From contig JAUWMM010000158.1 in NCBI GenBank assembly GCA_030613145.1, positions 1-5,518 of the forward strand: DNA of 5,518 bases, read 5' to 3'. Shown here piece after piece: positions 1 to 5,518 of this stretch. Both the position numbers and the translations under genes were made by a program. Each line of letters begins with the position of its first letter. The first letter of the stretch is position 1. Under the pieces are notes generated by a model. That model had not been told where the DNA came from and searched no databases. It saw only the letters and a list, made by a program, of their open reading frames with translations. The DNA comes from Desulfobacterales bacterium (GTDB taxonomy: Bacteria; Desulfobacterota; Desulfobacteria; Desulfobacterales; C00003060).

Positions 1-240
1 CCCCTTTCCGGTTCCGGGGCATTTGGAGTGATGAGCGAGGTAGTCAGCCGCGATCCCAACAGTTTTTCCTCTTTTTTGGTCTCCACAATGCAGGGATCTA
101 CAGAGACCACGTTCTACGTCTTGGCCGTCTATTTCGGCGCCATCGGCGTGGTTCGCCCCCGCCATGCGGTACCAGCGGCCCTGTTCGCGGATGCAACCGG
201 GATTTTTGTTGCCCTTGGTATATGCCACCTTTTGTTCTGA
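1..240 (+). CDS. spmB: SpmB-like nucleoside-recognition (Gate) domain membrane protein, 3' end only
   Basis: The reading frame is open from base 1, so the gene starts upstream of the window and only the last 79 residues are visible. It opens with PLSGSGAFGVMSE and continues with GSTETTFYVLAVYFGAIGV, followed by a basic RPRHAVPAALFAD loop and a final hydrophobic helix ending in CHLLF. This is the conserved C-terminus of the SpmB family. SpmB pairs with SpmA: in Bacillus the two are needed for spore-core dehydration, and in non-sporulating Gram-negatives they are polytopic inner-membrane proteins of unknown substrate, often annotated as nucleoside recognition domain proteins. Two membrane segments are visible, at about residues 29-46 and 56-78 of the fragment. 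An spmA gene is expected just upstream but cannot be seen. Family recognition is from motif memory, and the substrate is not inferable. Confidence 0.85.
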   Translation, partial: PLSGSGAFGVMSEVVSRDPNSFSSFLVSTMQGSTETTFYVLAVYFGAIGVVRPRHAVPAALFADATGIFVALGICHLLF

Positions 241-255
241 ATTTTTTATTAGATA

Positions 256-288
256 GTGCCCATCCAGAAATGGCCCTTTTCCGCAATC
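256..288 (+). repeat. Solo end of a dispersed palindromic repeat family (copy 1)
   Basis: Bases 260-288 match 5272-5300 at 28 of 29 positions in the same orientation; the single difference is G at 267 versus T at 5279. The first 11 bases of this copy (GTGCCCATCCA, 256-266) are also found inverted at 5503-5513. Only one end of the element is present here: after 288 the sequence diverges straight into the ribosome binding site of the next gene. It sits in the 66-nt gap between the spmB-like stop and the caspase start. It looks like a decayed or truncated copy of the element described at 5267-5470. Confidence 0.8.
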
Positions 289-292
289 TCAT

Positions 293-297
293 GGAGG
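293..297 (+). promoter_or_regulatory. Shine-Dalgarno GGAGG deciding the caspase start
   Basis: GGAGG ends nine bases before a GTG at 307. An in-frame GTG at 256 lies inside the repeat copy and has no such site. Starting at 307 places a lysine-containing N-terminus and a hydrophobic stretch at the front, giving a normal signal peptide. Confidence 0.75.
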
Positions 298-306
298 GCA
301 GATAAA

Positions 307-1539
307 GTGAAACCTTTCATAAAGCAACCAGCAGTTGTATTATTTCTGAGCATCTGCTTTTTCCTTATCCAGGCAACTGTTGTTGAAAAGCCCGCTCAAG
401 CCATTGAGGTTTATAAGAAAGACTATCTGAATGGGCTGGAATATAAGGAAAAAGGCCGGTATGAGGAAGCGCTCGAAATGTTCAGCAAAGCGATAGATAA
501 AAAGGACGAGGAAAAAAAGAAAATTCGTTTTTACGGGATGCGTTACGGCCCATACCTTCCCCACAGGGAAAAAGGCATTTGCCATTATATGCTGAAACAG
601 TACCAACAGGCCGCTACTGAGCTTGAAATATCTCTTTCACTAGTCCCCACGGAGGAAGCTAAGAAGTATTTGAGCCTGGTGCAGTTCGAACTCAATAAGC
701 TGAGACCGGGAGACATTATTAAAGTGGTGAAAACCCCGGAAGAGCTAAAACAGATGAAGAAAGCCAGATCGGAAAATCGTTACGGGGTTGCAGTAGTTAT
801 CGGTAACAGGGATTATCAGAATAAAGACATCCCCCCGGTCAGTTACGCCATACGGGACGCAACGCAGGTCAGAAAATGCCTCATCAAGACATTCGGATAC
901 CGTGAAGGCAACATCATCTTTAAAACAAACGCTACAAAGGGAATATTTGAAAACACCTTCGGCTCAGCCAAGAACTACAAAGCTATGCTTTACGACTATA
1001 TAACCCCCGGCAAGTCTGACGTTTTCGTCTATTATTCGGGCCACGGAGCGCCCAGTATAGAAACCAAGAAGGGTTACATCCTGCCGGTTGACGGCAACCC
1101 GAACAATGTCAGTATCGGCGGGTATGCCTTGGAGCTGCTTTACAGAAACCTGGCCAAGCTCCGGGCCCGGTCAATTACGGTTGTTACCGATGCCTGCTTT
1201 TCAGGGGCGCTGCTCTTTAAAAAAGCCAGTCCTGTAGGCATCATAGTTGAAAACCCGCTGGTTGCGCTAAAGAACGCATCCGTCATGAATTCATCCGCCG
1301 GAACAGAACTTTCGAGCTGGTATCCGGAAAAGGGCCACGGTCTCTTTACCTATTATTTCCTGCTTGGACTTGCGGGAAAGGCTGATTCAAATGGTGACAA
1401 GCAGGTAACATTAGGTGAGATTTCTTCCTATATCAACGATAATGTTCCGTATATGGCAAGGAAACTCCACAGTGGACGCAAGCAGACACCCAGGATTAAA
1501 ACTTTCAACAATGACAGGGTGATGGTTAGCTATAGGTAA
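307..1539 (+). CDS. Exported TPR and caspase-fold (peptidase C14, orthocaspase-like) protein
   Basis: This 410-residue protein is a predicted exported cysteine protease. Residues 1-32 form a signal peptide (MKPFIKQPAVVLFLSICFF, with a probable cut after PAQA). Residues ~36-128 are helical TPR-like repeats (LEYKEKGRYEEALEMFSKAI, then KGICHYMLKQYQQAATEL), followed by a linker. The caspase domain runs from about 158 (RYGVAVVIGNRDY) to the end. The catalytic His is H246 in YYSGHG and the nucleophile is C297 in TDACFSG. The Asp two residues before the Cys is the position that favours basic P1 residues in metacaspases, so cleavage after Arg/Lys is an inference. Residues 360-371 (DSNGDKQVTLGE) resemble an EF-hand calcium loop. 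GTG 307 was chosen over in-frame GTG 256 because of its GGAGG site and the signal peptide. The DUF4384 gene follows with no gap. The substrate is unknown; a non-proteolytic scaffold role is possible but unlikely with the dyad intact. Confidence 0.9.
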   Translation: MKPFIKQPAVVLFLSICFFLIQATVVEKPAQAIEVYKKDYLNGLEYKEKGRYEEALEMFSKAIDKKDEEKKKIRFYGMRYGPYLPHREKGICHYMLKQYQQAATELEISLSLVPTEEAKKYLSLVQFELNKLRPGDIIKVVKTPEELKQMKKARSENRYGVAVVIGNRDYQNKDIPPVSYAIRDATQVRKCLIKTFGYREGNIIFKTNATKGIFENTFGSAKNYKAMLYDYITPGKSDVFVYYSGHGAPSIETKKGYILPVDGNPNNVSIGGYALELLYRNLAKLRARSITVVTDACFSGALLFKKASPVGIIVENPLVALKNASVMNSSAGTELSSWYPEKGHGLFTYYFLLGLAGKADSNGDKQVTLGEISSYINDNVPYMARKLHSGRKQTPRIKTFNNDRVMVSYR

Positions 1540-2391
1540 ATGATGATATCGGCAGTTCGGATATTACTCGGCATATTTTTTATCCTGTTGCTTTTCGGCG
1601 AGGTCGCCGCAGTTGAAAGCAGGCTGGTTACCTCAACGGGTGAGGCAACCCTTGCCAATATCACCCCTGAAGAGGCCCAGGAGTTGGCCCTAAAAAGAGC
1701 GAGACTCAATGCAATTGAAAAGGTATGTGTAATAAAGCTTCAGGCCGAAACTTTTGTGCGGAATCTTGAAGTTGAGGCTGACTTTATCCACTCAGTCTCC
1801 TATGGTCACATCGTCTCCGAAGAGATCCTCCGCTGGGATGTTGACGTAGACCAGAAATCTCTAATACGTCCTCCGGCAATAACTTACAGAGTATCCATTA
1901 AAGCCGAGGTCTTGAAAGAAAAAGGCGAACCCGATCCTTTCTATCAGGTAAACGTCAGGTTAAACAAAATGGTCTTTGAGTGCGGAGACGAGATGATTAT
2001 TTACGTCAATACGTCAAAGCCGAGTTACTTAACCGTGTTGAACTTTTCCGCAGATGGGAGTGTAATTCTCCTTTTTCCCAACCAGATTCGTCGAAATAGC
2101 CATATAGAGGCCGTGAAGGAATTTCAAATCCCCTCCCCTGCCGACCGCGATGACGTGTTAAAGCTTCGGGTCTCAACGCTTCCGGGGCATAAAAGGGACA
2201 CGGAGTTAATCAAAGTCATCGCCACCCGTGAGCCAATAGGGCTTCTTGAAGGGCTTCTAATACGGGGCCAGTATGGCGTCATGGACACGGTAAAATTTGC
2301 CGTTACAGAAATAGCCCGCATGATTTCCTCAATCCCCGTAAAAGACAGGGCAGAGGCTACCGTATCCTATCAGATAGTCAGCCCAGACTGA
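1540..2391 (+). CDS. Exported DUF4384 protein with FlgT/LPP20-like N-terminal domain
   Basis: This 283-residue protein has a signal peptide (hydrophobic residues ~8-20, probable cut after GEVAA at ~24). Residues ~28-126 resemble the N-terminal fold of FlgT/LPP20-type outer-membrane-associated proteins: a repeat-like start (TGEATL), a helix ALKRARLNAIEKVC, then YRVSIKAEV. Residues ~133-232 fit DUF4384: FYQVNVRLNKMVFECGDEM, SYLTVLNFSADGSVILLFPN, then a lysine/arginine-rich strand and IKVIATREPI. The LFPN at 178-181 is the most recognisable family motif. The ATG directly abuts the caspase TAA, with a second ATG one codon on. The local ribosome site is weak (AGGTAA), so translation is probably coupled to the caspase gene. 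DUF4384 is commonly fused to or adjacent to bacterial caspase domains, which supports a shared role. No enzymatic residues are apparent, so a binding or scaffold role in the envelope is inferred. Confidence 0.82.
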   Translation: MMISAVRILLGIFFILLLFGEVAAVESRLVTSTGEATLANITPEEAQELALKRARLNAIEKVCVIKLQAETFVRNLEVEADFIHSVSYGHIVSEEILRWDVDVDQKSLIRPPAITYRVSIKAEVLKEKGEPDPFYQVNVRLNKMVFECGDEMIIYVNTSKPSYLTVLNFSADGSVILLFPNQIRRNSHIEAVKEFQIPSPADRDDVLKLRVSTLPGHKRDTELIKVIATREPIGLLEGLLIRGQYGVMDTVKFAVTEIARMISSIPVKDRAEATVSYQIVSPD

Positions 2392-2401
2392 CTGATGACT
2401 C

Positions 2402-2548
2402 TAGAAGCCATTTCAAAACCTCAGATCGCGTTCGAGGGCAAGGCGGGGGCCGATGATAAAGCGCAGCATACACGGGAGTATTTGAGCATTTTGAAGAGGC
2501 CCGCAACACAGCAATCGGGCGCTATATGGGGTTTTGAAATGGCTTCTA
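2402..2548. mobile_element. MITE-like element with perfect 19-bp terminal inverted repeats
   Basis: The left arm TAGAAGCCATTTCAAAACC (2402-2420) is the exact reverse complement of 2530-2548. The match extends to 21 of 22 bases if the next three inner positions are included. The 147-bp unit starts ten bases after the DUF4384 stop codon. Its ~109-bp interior is G+C-rich and encodes no recognisable transposase, as expected for a non-autonomous element. No clear target-site duplication is visible at the edges. Both strands happen to be open through it, which creates spurious reading frames. In RNA, the arms could pair and act as a long-range stem at the end of the caspase/DUF4384 transcript. Confidence 0.75.
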
Positions 2549-2612
2549 CTATCCTGCCAGATTCCTTCGGGTTGGTACAGTTTGTTGTGTCTTTATTCGG
2601 GAAACTCATGAC

Positions 2613-2618
2613 AAAGGA
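2613..2618 (+). promoter_or_regulatory. Shine-Dalgarno AAAGGA deciding the start of the small exported protein
   Basis: AAAGGA sits seven bases before ATG 2626, and the codons that follow (MKKLIATILIILCF) give a textbook signal peptide. In-frame ATGs further upstream (2395, 2539 and 2608) would put unrelated repeat-derived sequence in front of it. Confidence 0.75.
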
Positions 2619-2625
2619 ATTATCT

Positions 2626-3150
2626 ATGAAAAAATTGATAGCCACAATCCTGATTATTCTTTGTTTTCCAACAGATGTATTGGCTATGGAAGAAGGAACC
2701 CGTCACATTACAGGGGAAAATGTCAACTTGTATTTTATGAATGATAAAGTTTTCGGAACGGTTGGGAATAATCCAATTTGGGCAATATATAATTGCAGTA
2801 CTGATATCCAAGGCGAGATGGATATAAAGGGTACGTATCACAAATTTAATTTCAAATATCACCGGCAGGGCGAGCGAGCAATTACGGGATCTTTTGGCTC
2901 TATAAAGATGGCATTAGGAAGCATTGAACGAAAAGCCAAAAAAATTGTTTATCACGTATTTGTTGATAACAAGGAATACTTATTTTCAGTAAAGTATAAA
3001 AGGATTCAAGATAAACATATGGTAAATTCAATTATTGAGGGTGAGCTTGCCGAAGGAATGAAGATTAAACTGATGGTTGATGGGCATTTGTGCCCCTTTG
3101 CCACGACAGGCATAATACTGATAACAGTTGGCTCACTTGTTCTACCTTAA
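2626..3150 (+). CDS. Small exported protein of unknown function
   Basis: This 174-residue protein is not recognised with certainty. Residues 1-20 form a clear signal peptide (MKKLIATILIILCFPTDVLA, cut before ME). The mature part is rich in alternating hydrophobic and polar stretches with glycine turns (VFGTVGNN, IKGTYHKFNFKY, ITGSFGSI, IIEGEL), which suggests a mostly beta-strand fold. It ends with HLCPFA and a hydrophobic tail, TTGIILITVGSLVLP, that could be a membrane segment or a buried strand. Two cysteines remain after signal removal (C57 and C156) and might form a disulfide in the periplasm. ATG 2626 is preferred because AAAGGA precedes it at seven bases. The gene is much more AT-rich (roughly 22-37% G+C in sampled 60-base lines) than the caspase gene upstream (55% in one sampled line), suggesting separate origin. 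It lies 234 nt after the DUF4384 stop, beyond the MITE-like element, so it may have its own promoter, though none is convincing. Confidence 0.7.
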   Translation: MKKLIATILIILCFPTDVLAMEEGTRHITGENVNLYFMNDKVFGTVGNNPIWAIYNCSTDIQGEMDIKGTYHKFNFKYHRQGERAITGSFGSIKMALGSIERKAKKIVYHVFVDNKEYLFSVKYKRIQDKHMVNSIIEGELAEGMKIKLMVDGHLCPFATTGIILITVGSLVLP

Positions 3151-3238
3151 TATTATTATAAGAGCTTCAATCTGATCCCAAATTTGGTTTGCGAGTCCAA
3201 CGTGAACACCACCACGGTTCCCTCCTCACACTAAAAGC

Positions 3239-4387
3239 GTGCGAATCAGAAACTACAAACTGGCTATCATCAATATCCTAACCTTTCTCGTTTTTTCCAA
3301 TGTTGCCTTCTTTTTCATGTACCCTATCTACTTGTCCGCCATGGATCTTTCTAAAACGGCCATTGGCTTGATCATGGGCACATTTTCCGTGGCTTCTTTT
3401 ATGGTGAGGCCCATTGCCGGTAAATCGATTGATCGCGTGGGGGAAAAACCTGTACTCGTGGCCGGCCTTTTAATAATTTTTGCATGCTCCCTTCTTTATC
3501 ACGTGGCCGCTGGAATGGTGGTTGCTATATATATTCTTCGAATTGTTCACGGCATTGGCTTTTCCGGCTTTATTGCTGCGGCTTATTCAACCATCGCCAA
3601 ATTCACTCCCACTGAGACGAGGGGACGTGCCTTCAGTCACAACGGTGCCATCATGCTTGCAGCCTTGGGATTTGTCCCTCTAGCTAGCGAACGTCTCATG
3701 GATGCCTTTGGGCATCCGGCCATCTTTCATGGCGGGGCAGCTGCAACTTTTTTAGGCTGTAGCCTACTTGTTTTTTCGAGTAAATGGGAAAAGATCGCAG
3801 GAAGGGTTGGACCAAAGGTCAGTTATGCGGAGATCTTAAAAAATCGCTCATTCTTCTTCGTTCTAGTGGCCATGATTCTCTTTGTTGATGCCCAGGCCAC
3901 GGTACTAAATTATTTTCCTCTTTACGCAAAGACCGTCGGAATTAGCGGAGGACTGTTCCTAAGCCTTGCCCTGGGCTTGGCCGTGACCATAAGGCTTATT
4001 GGCGGCAGCATACTTGACAGATACAGCAAATTGGTCGTCGTTCGGATTTGCTTCGTTTTGTTCGGTCTTGGTATCATATTGATTTACAAGATAGATTCGA
4101 CTTTCTTTTTTGTTCTTTCCATCGTCCTATACGGGTCAGGATTGGGATATATTTTCCCCGCATTAAATGCAATGGGAGCAGAACAAGGCTCGTTAGAGCA
4201 AAAGGCGGGCATAATGAGTATGCTCACCATGGCTATCGACGGTGGATTCATTCTGGGAACCATTTTCTCAGGGGGGCTCTCAGACATGATTGGGCTCTCC
4301 AACACCTTTGTCTTTGCAGGTGCTGTTTCCCTGTTGGGGATCTTAGTCACATCATTTGCGCCCATCACAGAACATGCTCGAAACTAG
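3239..4387 (+). CDS. Major facilitator superfamily (MFS) transporter
   Basis: This 382-residue protein is a predicted 12-helix inner-membrane secondary transporter. The signature loop after helix 2 is GKSIDRVGEKPVL (residues 61-73), matching MFS motif A. A degenerate second-half counterpart is at GSILDRYSK (256-264). Helix 4 carries RIVHGIGFSGFIAAAYS (101-117), which has the R-x3-G-x-G pattern of drug and metabolite exporters. A charged cytoplasmic loop at ~181-203 separates the two six-helix halves. The closest impression is a drug-efflux or metabolite MFS, but the substrate cannot be read from the sequence. The start is GTG at 3239. An in-frame stop lies at 3203-3205 and the first in-frame ATG would remove helix 1, so 3239 is the best choice although no ribosome binding site precedes it. 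It is convergent with the rhomboid gene and 88 nt from the gene upstream, with no evident functional link to it. Confidence 0.88.
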   Translation: MRIRNYKLAIINILTFLVFSNVAFFFMYPIYLSAMDLSKTAIGLIMGTFSVASFMVRPIAGKSIDRVGEKPVLVAGLLIIFACSLLYHVAAGMVVAIYILRIVHGIGFSGFIAAAYSTIAKFTPTETRGRAFSHNGAIMLAALGFVPLASERLMDAFGHPAIFHGGAAATFLGCSLLVFSSKWEKIAGRVGPKVSYAEILKNRSFFFVLVAMILFVDAQATVLNYFPLYAKTVGISGGLFLSLALGLAVTIRLIGGSILDRYSKLVVVRICFVLFGLGIILIYKIDSTFFFVLSIVLYGSGLGYIFPALNAMGAEQGSLEQKAGIMSMLTMAIDGGFILGTIFSGGLSDMIGLSNTFVFAGAVSLLGILVTSFAPITEHARN

Positions 4388-4486
4388 TTCAATGACCATG
4401 AAGGTCGAAGGTCTGCAGGAGGTTATGAGTTGGTTCATGGGCTTGGAGACTTGAAGGATGAAGCTCAGTGGCAAGTGTGAGATTTA

Positions 4487-4510
4487 GGGACAGATTCCGG
4501 GTACAGTTCC
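4487..4510. repeat. Two tandem 12-bp degenerate units in the convergent gap
   Basis: GGGACAGATTCC (4487-4498) is followed directly by GGGTACAGTTCC (4499-4510). The two align at 11 positions with one gap each. The unit resembles GGGACAG-type short repeats that I associate, from memory only, with REP-like sequences near TnpA_REP transposases in deltaproteobacterial genomes. The rest of the 140-nt gap between the MFS and rhomboid stops shows no gene and no clear intrinsic terminator. Confidence 0.35.
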
Positions 4511-4527
4511 TCTCTGCTCAGATAGGA

Positions 4528-5201
4528 TCACCTTCTGCGTTTCTTCATCATTGTAATGAGGACAAACCCGGCAACAAACCCACCTATATGAGCAAACCAA
4601 GCTATGCCGCTTGTTCTCCCTGATCCAAGCTCAGTAATTCCACTCAAGACTTGGATCAATACCCAGTAGCCGAGTAGGATTACGGCGGGGATGCTAACCA
4701 CCTGTACAAAAACAAACAGAATCAAAAGCGTTCTGACGCGGGCCGTTGGAAAAAGAAACACATATGCACCAAGAACCCCTGCTACTGCACCGCTTGCCCC
4801 TATGGTTGGAACCTTTGAACTGAAGTTTACAAATCCATGTGTCAAAGATGCACTTACTCCGCACATGAGATAAAAACCAGGTATTTCAAGTGACCCAATT
4901 TATCCTCAATGTTATCACCGAATATCCAGAGGTAGAGCATGTTTCCAAGAAGATGAAGCCAGCCCCCATGCATAAACATTGAGATAATAATGGTCAGCGG
5001 TACAGGTGCGAGATTCTTTGGAGCTAAGTCCACGGCATGGGTAAGTTCGTACGGAATGAATCCCAGCCTGAGAAACAGAGGCTCAGCCCCTCCGAGCACA
5101 AAGAAATTCTGATAGATAAAGACAGACAGATTGGCAAAGATTAGACATATGTTGACAATCGGTATTGTCTTGGATGGATTTTCGTCTCTTAGCGGAATCA
5201 T
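4528..5201 (-). pseudogene. Rhomboid-family intramembrane serine protease gene, broken by a one-base frameshift
   Basis: Rhomboids cleave transmembrane substrates within the inner membrane. Two minus-strand frames together give one 224-residue rhomboid. The 5' part (5201-4854) starts MIPLRDENPSKTIPIVN, has the first helix, and carries HGGWLHLLGN (H78, H83, N87 in the joined protein). The 3' part carries TIGASGAVAG with the catalytic serine (S137) and FAHIGGFVAG with the catalytic histidine (H205), and ends in a basic tail. The break follows GHLKYLVF: the frame reads into ISCAE and stops at 4856-4854. One extra base in the five-A run at 4872-4876 (+ strand) would give VFYLMCGVSASLTH, the expected family sequence. 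ATG 5201 was chosen over an in-frame TTG at 5213 because GGA precedes it by seven bases and MIPLRD is the usual rhomboid start. All catalytic residues survive, so the break is recent or a sequencing error. Confidence 0.85.
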
Positions 5202-5266
5202 CTTTTTTTCCAAGGGACCTGAGACGCAATCAGGTTTTCAGGCCGAGGGCAAGACTGATGTAAGCT

Positions 5267-5470
5267 AGTTTCCATCCATAAATGGCCCTTTTCCGCAATC
5301 GCCGACTTCGCCATAGTAGCCTTCTTGGCTACGACGGCTGAATCGGCGTCAATCAGCCGGAGGCTGACAAGACTGCGGAGTTGTTTGTGCGACGTACCTC
5401 GGTACGCCTCCGCGCAACACCTTGTTTTCCTTGACCTTGCGGAAAATTGCTCATTTCTGAATTGGAAACT
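5267..5470. mobile_element. Palindromic MITE/REP-like element with imperfect ~33-bp terminal inverted repeats
   Basis: The left end (5267-5298, beginning AGTTTCCATCC and ending TTTTCCGCAA) pairs with the reverse complement of 5437-5470, which begins AGTTTCCAATTC and ends TTTTCCGCAA. About 28 of 34 aligned columns agree, with four mismatches and two one-base gaps. Inside are perfect small hairpins: GTAGCC/GGCTAC (5316-5332), TCAGCC/GGCTGA (5353-5367) with a further GGCTGA at 5336-5341, and CGTACC/GGTACG (5393-5406). No transposase is encoded. A minus-strand frame stays open through the element but has no protein-like features. The left end recurs at 260-288, so this is a dispersed family. It lies upstream of the rhomboid start and fills most of the ~317-nt gene-free stretch at the window end. 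Confidence 0.75.
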
Positions 5471-5473
5471 TAC

Positions 5474-5517
5474 GCTTGTGCCCATTCAGTTTTTACGATT
5501 CGTGGATGGGCACAAGC
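5474..5517. repeat. 12-bp-arm inverted repeat at the window edge
   Basis: GCTTGTGCCCAT (5474-5485) is the exact reverse complement of 5506-5517, with a 20-nt loop containing a five-T run. The right arm includes the inverse of GTGCCCATCCA, also present at 256-266, so it belongs to the same repeat family. It may be the start of a neighbouring copy or an outer part of the same composite element, cut off by the window end. As RNA it could form a strong stem-loop. Confidence 0.7.
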
Positions 5518-5518
5518 T

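Noticed and set aside
98..292. 64-codon antisense frame over the spmB-like end
   Set aside because: It is arginine-rich low-complexity translation opposite a conserved coding region.
256..306. GTG 256 as the caspase start, adding 17 residues
   Set aside because: The extension is repeat-derived, lacks a ribosome site and would bury the signal peptide. GTG 307 has GGAGG at good spacing.
2395..2625. N-terminal extension of the small exported protein from ATG 2395
   Set aside because: The extra 77 residues are translated mostly from the inverted-repeat element and precede a complete signal peptide with its own AAAGGA site.
3178..3187. Palindrome CCAAATTTGG between the small exported gene and the MFS gene
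   Set aside because: It is a ten-base palindrome with no loop or T-run, so not a terminator. It is too short to claim as an operator without further copies.
4048..4395. 115-codon plus-strand frame overlapping the MFS gene
   Set aside because: It lies out of frame inside a clear transporter gene. Its translation is rich in Arg, His and Cys and shows no fold or motif.
4417..4453. AGGAGG followed by ATG at 4425
   Set aside because: The site is only two bases from the ATG and the frame ends after nine codons, so it is not a credible gene.
4854..4876. Programmed frameshifting in the rhomboid gene
   Set aside because: There is only a short A5/T5 run, no slippery heptamer with a supporting structure, and rhomboids are not known to use it. 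Mutation or sequencing error is simpler.
5198..5485. 95-codon open frame on the minus strand through the terminal repeat
   Set aside because: It is a translation of palindromic repeat sequence with no domain, ends within the rhomboid start region and has no supporting start signal.

Overview
The window reads as a stretch of a Gram-negative bacterial chromosome of moderate G+C. The most likely source is a deltaproteobacterial (Desulfobacterota-type) lineage. This is an inference from gene content: an SpmB-type membrane protein, a secreted TPR-caspase next to a DUF4384 protein, and a rhomboid beginning MIPLRDENP. It also rests on the abundance of short palindromic, MITE-like repeats between genes. 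No rRNA, tRNA or taxon-specific marker is present, so the assignment is tentative.

Layout. At 1-240 (+) is the 3' end of an spmB-like gene. After a 66-nt gap holding one end of a dispersed repeat comes a tightly spaced pair on the + strand. The first gene (307-1539) is an exported TPR plus caspase-fold (peptidase C14) protein with an intact His/Cys dyad. The second (1540-2391) is an exported protein with an N-terminal domain like that of FlgT/LPP20 proteins and a C-terminal DUF4384 domain. Its ATG directly follows the caspase stop codon. Ten bases past its stop lies a 147-bp element (2402-2548) with perfect 19-bp terminal inverted repeats. Next is a clearly AT-richer gene (2626-3150) for a small exported protein of unknown function, then a 12-helix MFS transporter (3239-4387, +). 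Convergent to it is a rhomboid intramembrane protease gene (5201-4528, -), broken by a single-base frameshift in a homopolymer. The last ~300 bp hold a second, unrelated palindromic element (5267-5470, imperfect ~33-bp terminal inverted repeats) and a 12-bp-arm hairpin at the window edge. The left end of this element recurs at 260-288 with 28 of 29 bases identical and in the same orientation.

How the genes work together. The caspase and DUF4384 genes almost certainly form one translationally coupled unit, and both products carry export signals, so they probably act together in the periplasm or at the outer membrane. Caspase and DUF4384 domains are known to occur together in single bacterial proteins, and here they sit in two adjacent ORFs. 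The small exported protein downstream could be a third member, but its composition and the repeat in between argue that it arrived separately. The MFS transporter and the rhomboid have no evident functional link to the pair. The most unusual material is the repeat content and the exported caspase/DUF4384 module, which has a calcium-loop-like motif in the caspase C-terminus.
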